NCBI GenBank assembly: GCA_035079385.1
Contig: JAVHKY010000013.1
Location: 18,040,001-18,104,000, forward strand
Length of the DNA: 64,000 nt
Reading direction: 5' to 3'
Source of the DNA: Aspidiotus rigidus
Lineage: Eukaryota; Arthropoda; Insecta; Hemiptera; Diaspididae
Under the pieces are notes generated by a model that was not told the origin of the DNA, searched no databases, and worked only from the letters and a program-made list of their open reading frames with translations. A program made the position numbers and the translations under genes. Shown here one piece after another: positions 22,517 through 33,046 of this stretch (position 1 is its first letter; every line of letters begins with the position of its first letter).

Positions 22517-23549
22517 TTTTGACATGTTCCATGTCTTTTCTCTCGCCGGACCCCGATTTTGAAACTCGCGAGTACACCTCCCCCTCCCCCCCCCCGTCAA
22601 GAGAAATCTCTACCCCGTGGGTGATTCAGAAATTCGCGAGTACACCCCGCGTAATGATAATAAATAATTATATTAATTAATTAATTAATTAATAATTAAA
22701 TAATTAATTACCGTGCGTCTGTGCAAGCGTGCGTCCGTGCACATCTCTACCCCGCGGGTGATTCACAAATTCACGAGTACACCCCGCGTCATAATAATAA
22801 TTGATAATAATAATTTATAATAAATAAATAAATAAATAATTAATATTACTAATAATTAGAAAATCTCTACCCCGTGGGTGATTCAGAAATTCGCGAGTAC
22901 ACCCCGCGTAATAATAATAAATAATCAATTAATTAATAATTAAATAATTAAATAATTAAATAATTAAATAATTAAATAAATAAATAATTAAATAATTAAT
23001 ATAATTAATAATTAGAAATTTTTCCAAGTCCCTCTTCCTATCATGTATGGCTGGATAGTCGAAATTTTTCCAAGTCCCCTAGACTTGAATTGTCTCATAC
23101 CATTCCAATACAACAGCGAGACAGGGGGCGAACTCGTAATAATTAATAATAAATAAATAAATAAATAGATAAATAAATAAATAAATAATATTAAATAATT
23201 AAATAATTAAATAATTAATATAATTATTAATTAGAAAATTTTCTAAGTCCCTCTTCCTATCATATATGGCTGGATAGTCGAAATTTTTCCAAGTCCCCTA
23301 GACTTGAATTGTCTCATACCATTCCAATACAACAGCGAAACAGGGGGCGAACGAGCGGAGCGAGTTCGCGCTATCTCATATTTCTCATAGAAGACTTATA
23401 CGACGCCAAGATAGGTAAAGGGGTAAACGAATAATATCTCACGAACACTTGACCTAGTAGAAGCCTAGAATGAAATATTTCAAGATGACTGAAAAAATAT
23501 AAAAGACATGGAACATGATTTTCATTTATTTGGCTATGCCAGAAAATTT
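22517..23549 (+). repeat. Rep-A copy 2
   Basis: Starts ttttgacatgttccatgtc and ends gccagaaaattt as in the other copies. Three ctctaccccgtgggtgattcag blocks separated by (taa/taaa) tracts, followed by one truncated and one complete 3' segment. Confidence 0.85.
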
Positions 23550-23927
23550 TTAATGACATCATAGATTTCGAAGTACAACCTCTTCCCGTCTGTGTGTCCA
23601 AGACGATGTGCCCATTTAGTATCTAGTTTTTCTTCATAGCTATCAACGATATCACTAAAATTGTTAACTCCCTTACCCAACATCACTCCGCTGACGTCCA
23701 CAACATTTCCATTTGGTCTTCCAACCCTCAAAAGAGGCCACAGACATTTCGAGTATGACACTCAACTCAATCTCTACATGAACAGTAAAGAAGCGATTCA
23801 AATTTTTTACCCCCGAAACCTACTTAACCTTTTTTTTAAAAAAAAGACATCCTATCCTCTTCGTTCAACCTATGTTCCTACAAAATCTCCAAAGGCTCTA
23901 GCCGGGTAAGGGGGGGGGGAGAATGGC

Positions 23928-24528
23928 TGTGAGGCGAGTCTGAGCCTCGTGGAAGCGGTGTACGAAAGGCTAAGCCGCGAATGTTAATATATAAAATAAA
24001 AGCGTGTGTTCTTCAATTACTTCTTATTATTTTTCAAAAGCAAGACACGAAATAATATTTACATAAAATGGCTAAGTTCATAAAACGGGTAAAAAATATG
24101 AAAATGGATCTGGTTCTAGACAGTAGTTACTATTCGAAATCTTCTTCTTGATGGATTGATTTTCGAGTTACATTTCACTCTCGAAGTCACTTTGTTCGAG
24201 GGCTGGTCTAAACTCTAGTTTTGGGGAGAATTCACATTATTGGGTGATTTGATTGAAATTGGCAAACATTATAAAGAGAGGGTATTGTACATCAGATAAT
24301 TGGCTTAGCGTCACATGACGTTTTATACGTCATCTTCGATACGACTCGCGCTTCGTGAATTCGTGTGATTTACGTATGAACAATAACAATGCAGCCTAAC
24401 GGTAATTTTTCCGTATGTACGAAATATAACTTCGATTAATATTTTACATTATGAATTCAACTTAGTGAAACCTCGAGAATTTCTACGATCTTGTGGCGCC
24501 ACGTAAATAAAGCCAAAGGTGGCGTCAC
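23928..24528. mobile_element. Putative 601-bp insertion inside the foldback left arm
   Basis: The foldback arm breaks after AATGGC (23922-23927) and resumes with AATGGC (24529-24534) in register with the copy at 62390, giving a 6-bp direct repeat around the insert. Insert ends are weakly inverted: TGTGAGGCGAG at the left, and TGTGACGCCAC in reverse complement at the right when one base of the repeat is included. Family unknown; a replacement event rather than a clean insertion is possible. Confidence 0.45.
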
Positions 24529-25566
24529 AATGGCCTTGGTCGGAAAATGTTTCAAATGTCTGTCAAAATGTTGTCCCCAATGAGAAAACTCGAAATCCAA
24601 AAAATTGGACCCATCCGCTCACCCACATGGGCTGCAGAGTGATTTTTAGGCCTAAAATCCAAATGGCTATATCTCAGCCAATCGCACAGCGATGAAACTT
24701 GAGGACATTTTAGTATATGTGAACGTACATCTATGGTATTTTTTCCAAAAAAAAACGTTCATATTTTCCCTAGTTTCTAGCTATAACAAAACTTCAAACT
24801 CGAATAAAAAAAAAATTGGGGGGGGGCACCTGGGGAAAATCATTCATTTGAAGCGCCATACCTTCTACTACAACATACATGAGTACCATAGTCCTCGGTG
24901 AGGTGCAACATTCCCAAGAAAATCAATATTATTTAATGAATTTCTGTGATTTTTCCATGAATAGCGGGGTGAACTATGACTGCTACCGCAATAGACCGCG
25001 AGAAATCAATGGTCAATGTTCGAGGTGAAAAATACGCACTCCTCCGTGACATGAAATGGGCATTTTGATAGACCAAAAATGATATATTTTTACGATTTCG
25101 TTTATCGATTTGGTCAATTCTTATGTAAACACGTCCACCGATTAGGTGGAGTACGTTGGATTGAGAAAAATAGTTGAAAAATTCTCCAGTCGCTGGAACA
25201 GTCTGGAAATAGCAGAAAATCGAGGAAGTCCACTTTTTCAACCTGGAGAACTACGATTTTTCATATTTCATTCATCAATTACGGCAAATCCTATGTGAAT
25301 ACATCGGCCGTGTTGGGAAAAAATAATCAAAAAATTCTCCCGTTTCTGGGATGCCCTGGAAATAGTATAAACTCTAGGTAATCCACTTTTTCAACATGTA
25401 AAACCGTGATTTTTCATATTCTGTTGATCAACAAGGTCAATTCTTATGTAAATACATCCGCCGAGTTGGAAAAAAATAGTCAATAAATTCTCCAGTCGCT
25501 GGAACGATCAAGAAATAGTACCAAATCCAGAAAATCAACTTTTTCAACATGAAGAGCCCTGATTTT

Positions 25567-26043
25567 AAGAAAGAAAAAAAAAAAAAAAGGTTGTATGGAA
25601 GAACAAGTAAAGAATGAAAGAGTGCACAATTGAATGAAATTAAGAAAGAAGAAAAGCTTGAAAAGAAAACTAAGCAGATTGAATTGAACTATGAGATGAA
25701 AAGATACAAAGAAAATAGTGTATCTAACTAAAAAATTCCAAATAATCTTAAACCCCAGAGTTACTCCCTTTGTTTCATGTATCTACCTTACCCAAAACCC
25801 TAAATAACAGAATTAAAAGTAGCCATGAGACTTTTGTGTTTGCATAAAAATTTTGAATACAGGTCCAAAAAAAAGTTGTCTGGAGAATTTCTACTTTTTT
25901 TTTTTTCAATATCCAGAGTAGAAATATCTAGATAATTTACCGAGATTTTTAAAAATTATTCCTGTTTATATAGCGCTCTCGAATAAGATAAAAATGAAAA
26001 AACAAAAAACTAAGAGGCGCGCGTAGGCGCGCCGGACTTGCTA
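25567..26043. other. Foreign segment replacing part of the foldback left arm
   Basis: Where the right arm has ~66 bp of ordinary subrepeat (about 26470-26535), the left arm has ~477 bp of unrelated A-rich sequence ending in a gcgcgcgtaggcgcgccggac palindrome-like stretch. Either an insertion with a small deletion or a gene-conversion scar. No ORF recognised. Confidence 0.4.
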
Positions 26044-28124
26044 GTATTCAATAAATTCTCCAGTCGTTGGGACGCTCTGAAAATATTAAAAATTCAAAGA
26101 TACACACCCGCCACAATGATTCATGTGTTACTTTTCCCCCCTCGAGTCGCAGCGGTATAAATTGTGTTACTGATAGCCGTGCACTCGCATGATGTGGAGG
26201 AATCCTTTTCCGAGACACAAGAAGACAATCATCTCCCCTGTATTGTCATGCTCATGAATTCCAATATTTGAAGCATTTTCATCTCAACTCGAGAGGAGAT
26301 TCCTGCACTTCATGGAAGTGCACGGCTCCTAGTAACAAAGTTTGTACCTCTACGACTTCAGGGGAACAAAAATTAACATTCAACACCTTAAAGTAAAGGA
26401 AATGAATCTTAGGGGTGGGTGTGTATCGGTTTTTTATTATTTCCAGAGCGTCCTAGTGACTGGAGAATTTATTACCTATATTTTTCCAACTTGTAAGACT
26501 TATTAACATAAGATTTGACCTAATTGATGAAGAACATACCAAAAATCAGGGCTCTCCATGTTGAAAAAGTGGATTTTCTGAACTTGGTATTTCTAGACCG
26601 TTCCGGCAACTGGAGAATTTATTGACTAACTCGGTGGATGTATTTACAAAAGAATTGACCTTGTTGATAAACAGAATAATATGAAAAATCACGGTTTTCC
26701 ATGTTGGAAAAGTTGATTACCTGGAGTTCTTACTATTTCCTGGGCATCCCAGAAACTGGAGAATTATTTGACTATTTTTTTTCAAACTCAGAGGACATGT
26801 TTACATAAGACTTGAACGAATTGTGGAATGAAATACCAAAACTCACGGTCCTCCAGGGTGAAAAAGTGGATTTTTTCTAATTTTTGTCATTTCCAGATCG
26901 TTCCAGCGACTGGAGAATTTTTTGACCATTTTTTTCAAACTCGGCGAACATGTTTACGTGAGAACTGACCTATTTGATGAATAAAATACCAAAACTCACG
27001 GTCCTCCAGGGTGAAAAAGTAGATTTTCTCACTTCTCTTCTATTTTCAGACTGTTCCAGTGACTGGAGAATTTTTCAACTATTTTCTCAATCTAACGTAC
27101 CCCACCTAATCGGTGGACGTGTTTACATAAGAATTGACCAAATCGATAAATAAAATACTAAAAATATATTTTTGGTCTATCAAAATTCCCATTTCATCTC
27201 ACGGAGGGGTGCGTATTCTTCACCTCGAACATTGACCATTAATTTCTCGCGGTCTATTGCGGTAGCAGTCATAGTTCACCCCGCTATTCATGGAAAAATC
27301 ACAGAAATTCATTAAATATTGATTTTTTTGGGAATGTTGCACCTCACCGAGGACTATGGTACTCATGTATGTTGTAGTAGAGGGTATGGCGCTTCAAATG
27401 AATGATTTTCCCCAGGTGCCTCCCCCCCCGATTTTTTTTTATTCGAGGTTGAAATTTTGTTATAGCTAGAAACTAAGGAAAATATGAACGTTTTTTTTTG
27501 AAAAAAATACCATGGATGAACGTTCACACATACTAAAATGTCCTCAAGTTTCATCGCTGTGCGATCATTATTGGCTGAGATATAGTCATTTGGATTTTAG
27601 GCCTAAAAAACACTGTGCAGTCCATGTGGGTGAGCGGGTGGGCCCAATTTTTTGGATTTCGAGTTTTCTCATTGGGGACAACATTTTGACGGGCATTTGA
27701 AACATTTTCCGACCAAGGCCATTTTCCCTCCCTTACCCGGCTAGAGCCTTTTATTTCGCAATTCTGCCAAACTTCTCGGCCTTCACTCTGATCAAAAACT
27801 TTCTTAGACCCCCAAATCAATTTTTTAATCGCAAAATGCCTGCGCATATCTCATATCTTTCTGACGTATGCTCCCAAAAATTAATCGCAAATTCTATAAG
27901 AAGCTTATCCGATATGGAGTACCAATAGACAATGCAGCCAAGAAATCCGTTCTCTCATTATCTCATCACTTGATACGTACTATGCAAACTTCATCCTTTT
28001 AGAATGGCCGCACAAGCCCTAAACTCAGTTTATGCGCAGAAGTCTCTGAACCTCAGCTCTTCATTCGTAGACTCATTCTAAACCTCCAATTCCCCGAGAA
28101 GTCAAGGTCAAGGATTTCTTACTG

Positions 28125-29675
28125 ATGTCTAGTAATGCTACTATCAACAACAATTTTAGCTTTTCTAAGTATAACGCCGATATAAGGCCAGGTATCTCCA
28201 AAAGTGAGTACATAATCGATTCTAATTGTAAATTTTACCTGAACGTTCCTAACCCTACAGTACCATATCTCTGTGGTCTACTTCAAGTCCATAAACCAGG
28301 TGCTCCTATTCGCCCTGTAGATTCGTTCACCTCCTCCCCCGCTTACAACTTGGCCCAATACTTGGACAAGTGGTTCAAAAATAATTGTAATTTTGCACCT
28401 CGTCGTTCCGTAAAAAACTCAATTGATCTTACTGAGAAACTTGAGAATTATATTCCAGACCCTCAATCTATTTTGGTATCCTTTGATGGGATAGGTCTGT
28501 ATCCTAATGTACTCGTACCTCTCCTTCAAACTATGATGAGTGTTCGTCAAATATTGGTGGACCTCAACTTCCCTCCTTGGTATGTTGAGGAATTTCTCTC
28601 ACTCTTAAAATTATGTTCGGAACCTAATATTTGTAAATTTGATAGTAATACTTATATCATACCGGATGGAGTTCCTATGGGTTGCCCTCTTGCTTCCACC
28701 ATAGCGGATATTTTCATGAACCGGCTGGAAGAAGAGTTGTTCTCTTCTGGTAATAATCTTGTCTCCAACATTGTATATTGGTTCAGATATGTGAATGACA
28801 TTATTTGTCTATGGAAAGGCGGGCAGTCTGACCTTGAAGAATTTTCAAACTTTATGAATTCGCTTTACCCCACTATTAAATTCACCCTTAAAGTAGGCGG
28901 AAAACATATAAGCTTTTTGGATTTAAATATTAATATTAGTAATGGCTGGCATCAGTTCGGCATATATAGAAAACGACGGCTCCCTTAACGAAGTTAAACG
29001 AGGAACGCAGGGAACCTGTTCTATGAGTCAAATGGGATGTGGTATTGAAAATTCAAGGAAGCCTAAACCTAGATTAAAGGTAGTATAAGCCTAGTGTAAT
29101 ATAGTTTGAGAGTCGAGCAATTTCATATCATATATAGCTCGAGAGTCGAAATTTTTCTGAGTCCCCCTCCTATCATGTATAGCTCGAAAGTCGAAATTTT
29201 TTCCAATTCCCCCTCCTATCATGTATACCTCGAGAGTCGAAATTTTTCTAAGTCCCTCTCCTATCATATATGGCTCGAGAGTCGAAATTTTTCCAAGTTT
29301 CTCGCTGGACGGCGGACACCGGACGGCGCACGGCAAATTTCTCAAAAAGCCCCCCATAAAACAGGTTCCCTGTTAAAACCTACGAGTACTGATGTCGGTA
29401 TAGATGGTTCCTCCTTCTGTCCTCGCTCTCATAAGTTAGCTGGAGTCCACTCCATGGTTCATAGATTGCTTTCCCTCCCTCTCTACTGCTTCTTTCAATG
29501 AGGAATTGTCTGTTATTGAGTACATTGCTAAATCTAATCATTTGATCTTCGATGTCCGCGGTTTTATCAGGAAGAAGCCACGGGCTTTCCACGACCCTTC
29601 CTCGCAATAAAATCCATGGAAGTATGAAGAAAAAATACATTCGGTTGCCTTTCTTAGGCGCCATTTCTAAGAAAA
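28125..29675 (+). pseudogene. Penelope-like element RT relic with a catalytic substitution, split by an insertion
   Basis: A 287-codon open frame (28125-28988) carries the PLE RT: LLQVHKPGAPIRPVDSF, SFDGIGLYPNV (motif A, Asp kept), GVPMGCPLASTIADIFMN (motif B), RYVNDIICLW (motif C) and FLDLNINI. Motif C normally reads YVDD; the first catalytic Asp is Asn here, so polymerase activity should be lost. The frame reaches IYRK at 28973 and is then interrupted by the 401-bp element (28974-29374). It resumes at 29379 with PTSTDVGIDGSSFCPRSHKL, the expected continuation, and after a frame slip continues as ELSVIEYIAKSNHLIFDVRGFIRKK and LPFLGAISK, where a second copy of the same insertion begins at 29676. 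The GIY-YIG domain is not seen. The N-terminal region upstream of 28125 (to about 27880) may be present in broken frames. Confidence 0.82.
28974..29374. mobile_element. AAAA-targeted small element, copy 1 (401 bp, nested in PLE)
   Basis: Bounded by AAAA on both sides (28970-28973 and 29375-29378); removing the element and one AAAA restores the PLE reading IYRK-PTSTDV, which fixes the boundaries. It begins CGACGGCTCCCTTAACG and ends CATAAAACAGGTTCCCTGTT. A cagggaacctgttctatg block at about 29009 faces the terminal cataaaacaggttccctg as an inverted repeat, so one inverted arm is terminal and the other subterminal. The interior (29110-29300) is four ~45-bp units of tcgaaatttttccaagtcccc type, and a ctggacggcggac stretch precedes the end. 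No ORF. Confidence 0.8.
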
Positions 29676-30102
29676 CGACGGCTTCCTTAACAAAGTTAAA
29701 TGAGGAACGCAGGGAACCTGTTTTATGAGTCAAATGGGATTTAGTATTGAAAATTCAAGGAAGCCTAGACCTAGATAAAGGTAGTAAAAAGAAGGCCTGG
29801 ACCTACTATAAGCCTAGTATAATATAGTTTGAGAGTCTAAAATTTTCTCGAATCTCGATATGATAGTTCGAAAGTCGAAATTTTTTCCAAGTCCCCTCCC
29901 CCCTATCATATACAGCTCGATAGTCGAAATTTTTCCGAGCCCCCCTCCTATCATAATTATATAGCTTGAGAGTCGAAATTTTCCAAGTCCCTCTCCAATC
30001 ATATATAGCTCGAGAGTCGAAATTTTTCCAAGTTTTTTGCTGGACGGCGGATGGCGTACGGCAAATTTCTCAAAAATCCCCCCATAAAATAGGTTCCCTG
30101 TT
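29676..30102. mobile_element. AAAA-targeted small element, copy 2 (427 bp)
   Basis: Same termini as copy 1 (CGACGGCTTCCTTAAC start, aggttccctgtt end), flanked by AAAA at 29672-29675 and 30103-30106. Five internal ~45-bp tcgaaattttt units at about 29825-30030. It interrupts the PLE right after the LPFLGAISK block. Confidence 0.75.
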
Positions 30103-30106
30103 AAAA

Positions 30107-31086
30107 TTTTAAATTTGTCATGAAGAACCGTAATTTTATAGAAAAGCGTGTACATATTAGATATCCCCCTCCTATCATAATATATAGATCGGAGGTCGAA
30201 TCAATTATAGGTAACTCGGGGGGCGGAACTTTTCCAAGCCCCTCCTATTATATATAGCTCCAATGTTCGCGCCTGTGACTTCACAATTTGATGACGACAT
30301 AAAGCTGATACGTCAACATTTTGCAGATCCTACGTGCCCCATAAAACAGATCTCCTGCCACCCTTCGTTCAACTTTGTTTAAGAACCTGTCACTTTTTTT
30401 TATGTATGTGTGTACGTATGTATAGATTCTGTCTGGGGGTTTCTCACCTTCCCACAGAAACCCCAAATTGGTCGAAATAGTCACGCGAGAGGTGAATTCA
30501 ATATAAAATTTGTCATGAAATAATTTTGAACTGAAGTATTTTTATTGTAAGACGTATCTTTGTTTTTGAGGAAATCAACAAAAACAATTTTGAAAATCGA
30601 GAAAATGCATTTTTGAGATTCCCTGTGGAGAACAGAAAATCGTTAAATGGGTCGTATGCATATTCATGAAGTAGAAAATTTATAGGCAATCATTTTACTC
30701 TGAGGTATTTTTGCTGTAATTGCGACCATTCTTCTGTATACTTGTAAGAAGCCAAATTGAGGGAGACTGGACCCACCGAAAGGGATACTGGGCTTAAAAT
30801 TTGAGGAACTTGGGGCCAAATCTCTTGAAAACACTTCAAAGACTCATGAAGAATTTTATCCACCATTTGCATAAATTTGGTTGCACCGCTTGCAGGTACT
30901 ATAATAAGAAAAAGGAATTGTAACTTGAGAACATATTCATTTCAAGTGGAATAGGTACTTAATTTGAAACCGATGAGATACCTAGGACTTCTGACCATAA
31001 TTCACATATATTATTCTGTCGTGTTCTTGAGGGCAGCCTCATTCATGTACACAGCCTCTTCCAATTGTCTTCGTACCACGATAGAT
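30107..31086. other. Intergenic, nothing recognised
   Basis: AT-rich, with further degenerate tatatagctc / tcggaggtcgaa fragments at 30160-30250. No recognisable protein or RNA. Confidence 0.35.
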
Positions 31087-31239
31087 TTTTGACATGTTCC
31101 ATGTCTTTTCTCTCGCCGGACCCCGATTTTGAAACTCGCGAGTACACCCCCCCCCCCCCCCCCCGTCAAGAGAAATCTCTACCCCGTGGGTGATTCAGAA
31201 ATTCGCGAGTACACCCCGCATAATAATAATAATTAATAA

Positions 31240-31276
<37 letters not shown>

Positions 31277-31593
31277 AAATAATTAAATAAATAAATAATT
31301 AAATAAATAAATAATTAAATAATTAAATAATTAAATAAATAAATAATTAATTAATTAATAATTAAATAATTAAATAATTAAATGATTAAATAAATAAATA
31401 ATTAAATAATTAAATGATTAAATAAATAAATGATTAAATAATTAATATAATTAATAATTAGAAAATCTCTACCCCTTGGGTGATTCAGAAATTCGCGAGT
31501 ACACCCCGCGTAATAATAATAAATAATTAATTAATTAATTAATAATTAAATAATTAAATAAATAAATAATTAAATAATTGATATAATTAAATA

Positions 31594-32464
31594 CAGTAAA
31601 ACTTCGTTATAATGCGCCCGCATTTAGTGCGAACCCTTGTTTAGTGCGAAATTTTCCTGGTCCCTAGACACTGCCATAAGAAATGTGTATGAAAAGACCC
31701 GCTTACTACCCGAGCAAAACCCGTGTACAATGCGTTTTTAGCAAGGCAAATTGGCATAAAGATGACGAGTAGACTGTACATTTGAATAGCCTTCTTCACA
31801 TAAAATCAGTCTTATCTCGTAGAGCACTGCACAAACATGACTTACTGTATACAGTGTTTCCTTTACTGAACGAATAGGCCTAGGTTGAATCAGTACTGCA
31901 ATACACTGCCCGACAGTTTGAACTGTGTTCTGTGTTGACAAAAGAAAAAAATGAATTCCGTGAAAAAAACGCGTGAAAGTTTATCGATTGCTCAAAAGTT
32001 GACAATTTTGGAAAAGTTCGACAAAAAAAGTTCGACAGAAACGTTATGTTCTTTTGCCAAGTCAATTGATCTCTCAGAAAGTTCAGTTCGTAAAATTCTT
32101 CATGATCGTGACAAAGTGTATGCAGCAGCAACAGATGGTGGTAGTAAACGAAAGAGACTGAAAACAGGAGCACACGATGAAGTTGAGGAAATTTTGACTC
32201 AGTGGTTCGTTCAATGTCGAGCAAAATGCATTCCTATAAGTATGAACAGCTTCTCAAACGCTCGACAAACTCAAATAACCGAATTTACTACTGTATCTAT
32301 TACATAAATTGTACTCAAAACCAATACAGTTGATTTTTCATTCTTTTCGAATTTTTTTCCATTTTTGTTTTGTTTTTTTTTTTGAAACCCGGATGGAGTG
32401 CGAACCCGCTTTTAATACGAATTTGTCCTAGTCCCTTCAATCGCACTATATCGAAGTTTTACTG
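31594..32464 (+). mobile_element. pogo/Tigger-type element, internally deleted (871 bp)
   Basis: Terminal inverted repeats CAGTAAAACTTCGTTATAATG (left) and, in reverse complement, CAGTAAAACTTCGATATAGTG (right), flanked by a TA duplication (31592-31593 and 32465-32466), as required for Tc1/mariner-pogo. The internal gaaccc..tttagtgcgaa blocks also mirror each other. It carries one ORF (31951-32307) and no DDE catalytic domain. Insertion into a Rep-A microsatellite shows it is younger than that copy. Confidence 0.88.
31951..32307 (+). CDS. Solitary Tigger/CENP-B-type DNA-binding domain protein (118 aa)
   Basis: Uninterrupted 118-codon ORF inside the Tigger derivative. Residues ~8-60 (SIAQKLTILEKF, SFAKSIDLSESSVRKIL, then HDRDKV) form the first helix-turn-helix of the CENP-B/Psq family that binds transposon ends. 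Residues ~64-97 (KRKRLKTGAHDEVEEILTQWF, then CRAKCIPIS) match the basic linker and the start of the second, CENP-B-type DNA-binding domain. The second domain is cut after IPIS. The last ~15 residues (ARQTQITEFTTV) resemble the extreme C-terminus of Tigger transposases, which suggests an in-frame internal deletion removing the rest of that domain and all of the DDE nuclease. The product could bind ends but not cut. Expression is unknown. A first ATG with no earlier in-frame start supports the chosen start. Confidence 0.7.
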   Translation: MNSVKKTRESLSIAQKLTILEKFDKKSSTETLCSFAKSIDLSESSVRKILHDRDKVYAAATDGGSKRKRLKTGAHDEVEEILTQWFVQCRAKCIPISMNSFSNARQTQITEFTTVSIT

Positions 32465-33046
32465 TAATTAATATAATTAAATAATTAAATAAATAAATAA
32501 TTAAATAATTAATATGATTAAATGATTAAATAAATAAATAATTAAATAATTAATATAATTAATAATTAGAAAATCTCTACCCCGTGGGTGATTCAGAAAT
32601 TCGCGAGTACACCCCGCGTAATAATAATAAATAATTAATTAATTAATAATTAAATAATTAAATAAATAAATGATTAAATAATTAAATAATTAAATAAATA
32701 AATAATTAAATAATTAATATAATTAATAATTAGAAAATTTTCCAAGTCCCTCTTCCTATCACATATGGCTGGATAGTCGAAATTTTTCCAAGTCCCGTAG
32801 ACTTGAATTGTCTCATACCATTCCAATACAACAGCGAGACAGGGGGCGAACGAGCGGAGCGAGTTCGCGGTACCTCGTATTTCTCATAGAAGACATACGA
32901 CGCCAAGATATGTAAAGGGGTAAACGAATAATATCTCACGAACACTTGACCTAGTAGAAGCCTAGACTGAAATATTTCAAGATGACTGATAAAATATAAA
33001 AGACATGGAACATGATTTTCATTTATTTGGCTATGCCAGAAAATTT

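Larger units (their letters stand above)
23891..27752. mobile_element. Large foldback element (near-palindrome, arms >1.2 kb)
   Basis: The left terminus AAAGGCTCTAGCCGGGTAAG (23891) is mirrored at 27733-27752. From 24529 inward the left arm matches the right arm in reverse (cactcacccacatgg, cttgaggacattttagta, ggtggagtacgtt, and tandem ~110-170-bp subrepeats each containing ctccagtcgctggaac and ctttttcaac). The symmetry continues almost to the centre: gccgtgcact blocks face each other at about 26190 and 26320, leaving a loop of only ~60-100 bp. The left arm is interrupted twice, at 23928-24528 and at about 25567-26040. Long arms built of tandem subrepeats are the hallmark of Foldback (FB)-type elements. 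No coding capacity was recognised. A second member starts at 62363. Confidence 0.8.
31087..33046 (+). repeat. Rep-A copy 3, with a nested Tigger element
   Basis: Longest copy. A C-run at 31145-31163, three ctctaccccgtgggtg blocks, very long (aaataaat/aattaaat) tracts, and one complete 3' segment ending gccagaaaattt. The Tigger derivative at 31594-32464 inserted in its microsatellite at a TA. Confidence 0.85.
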
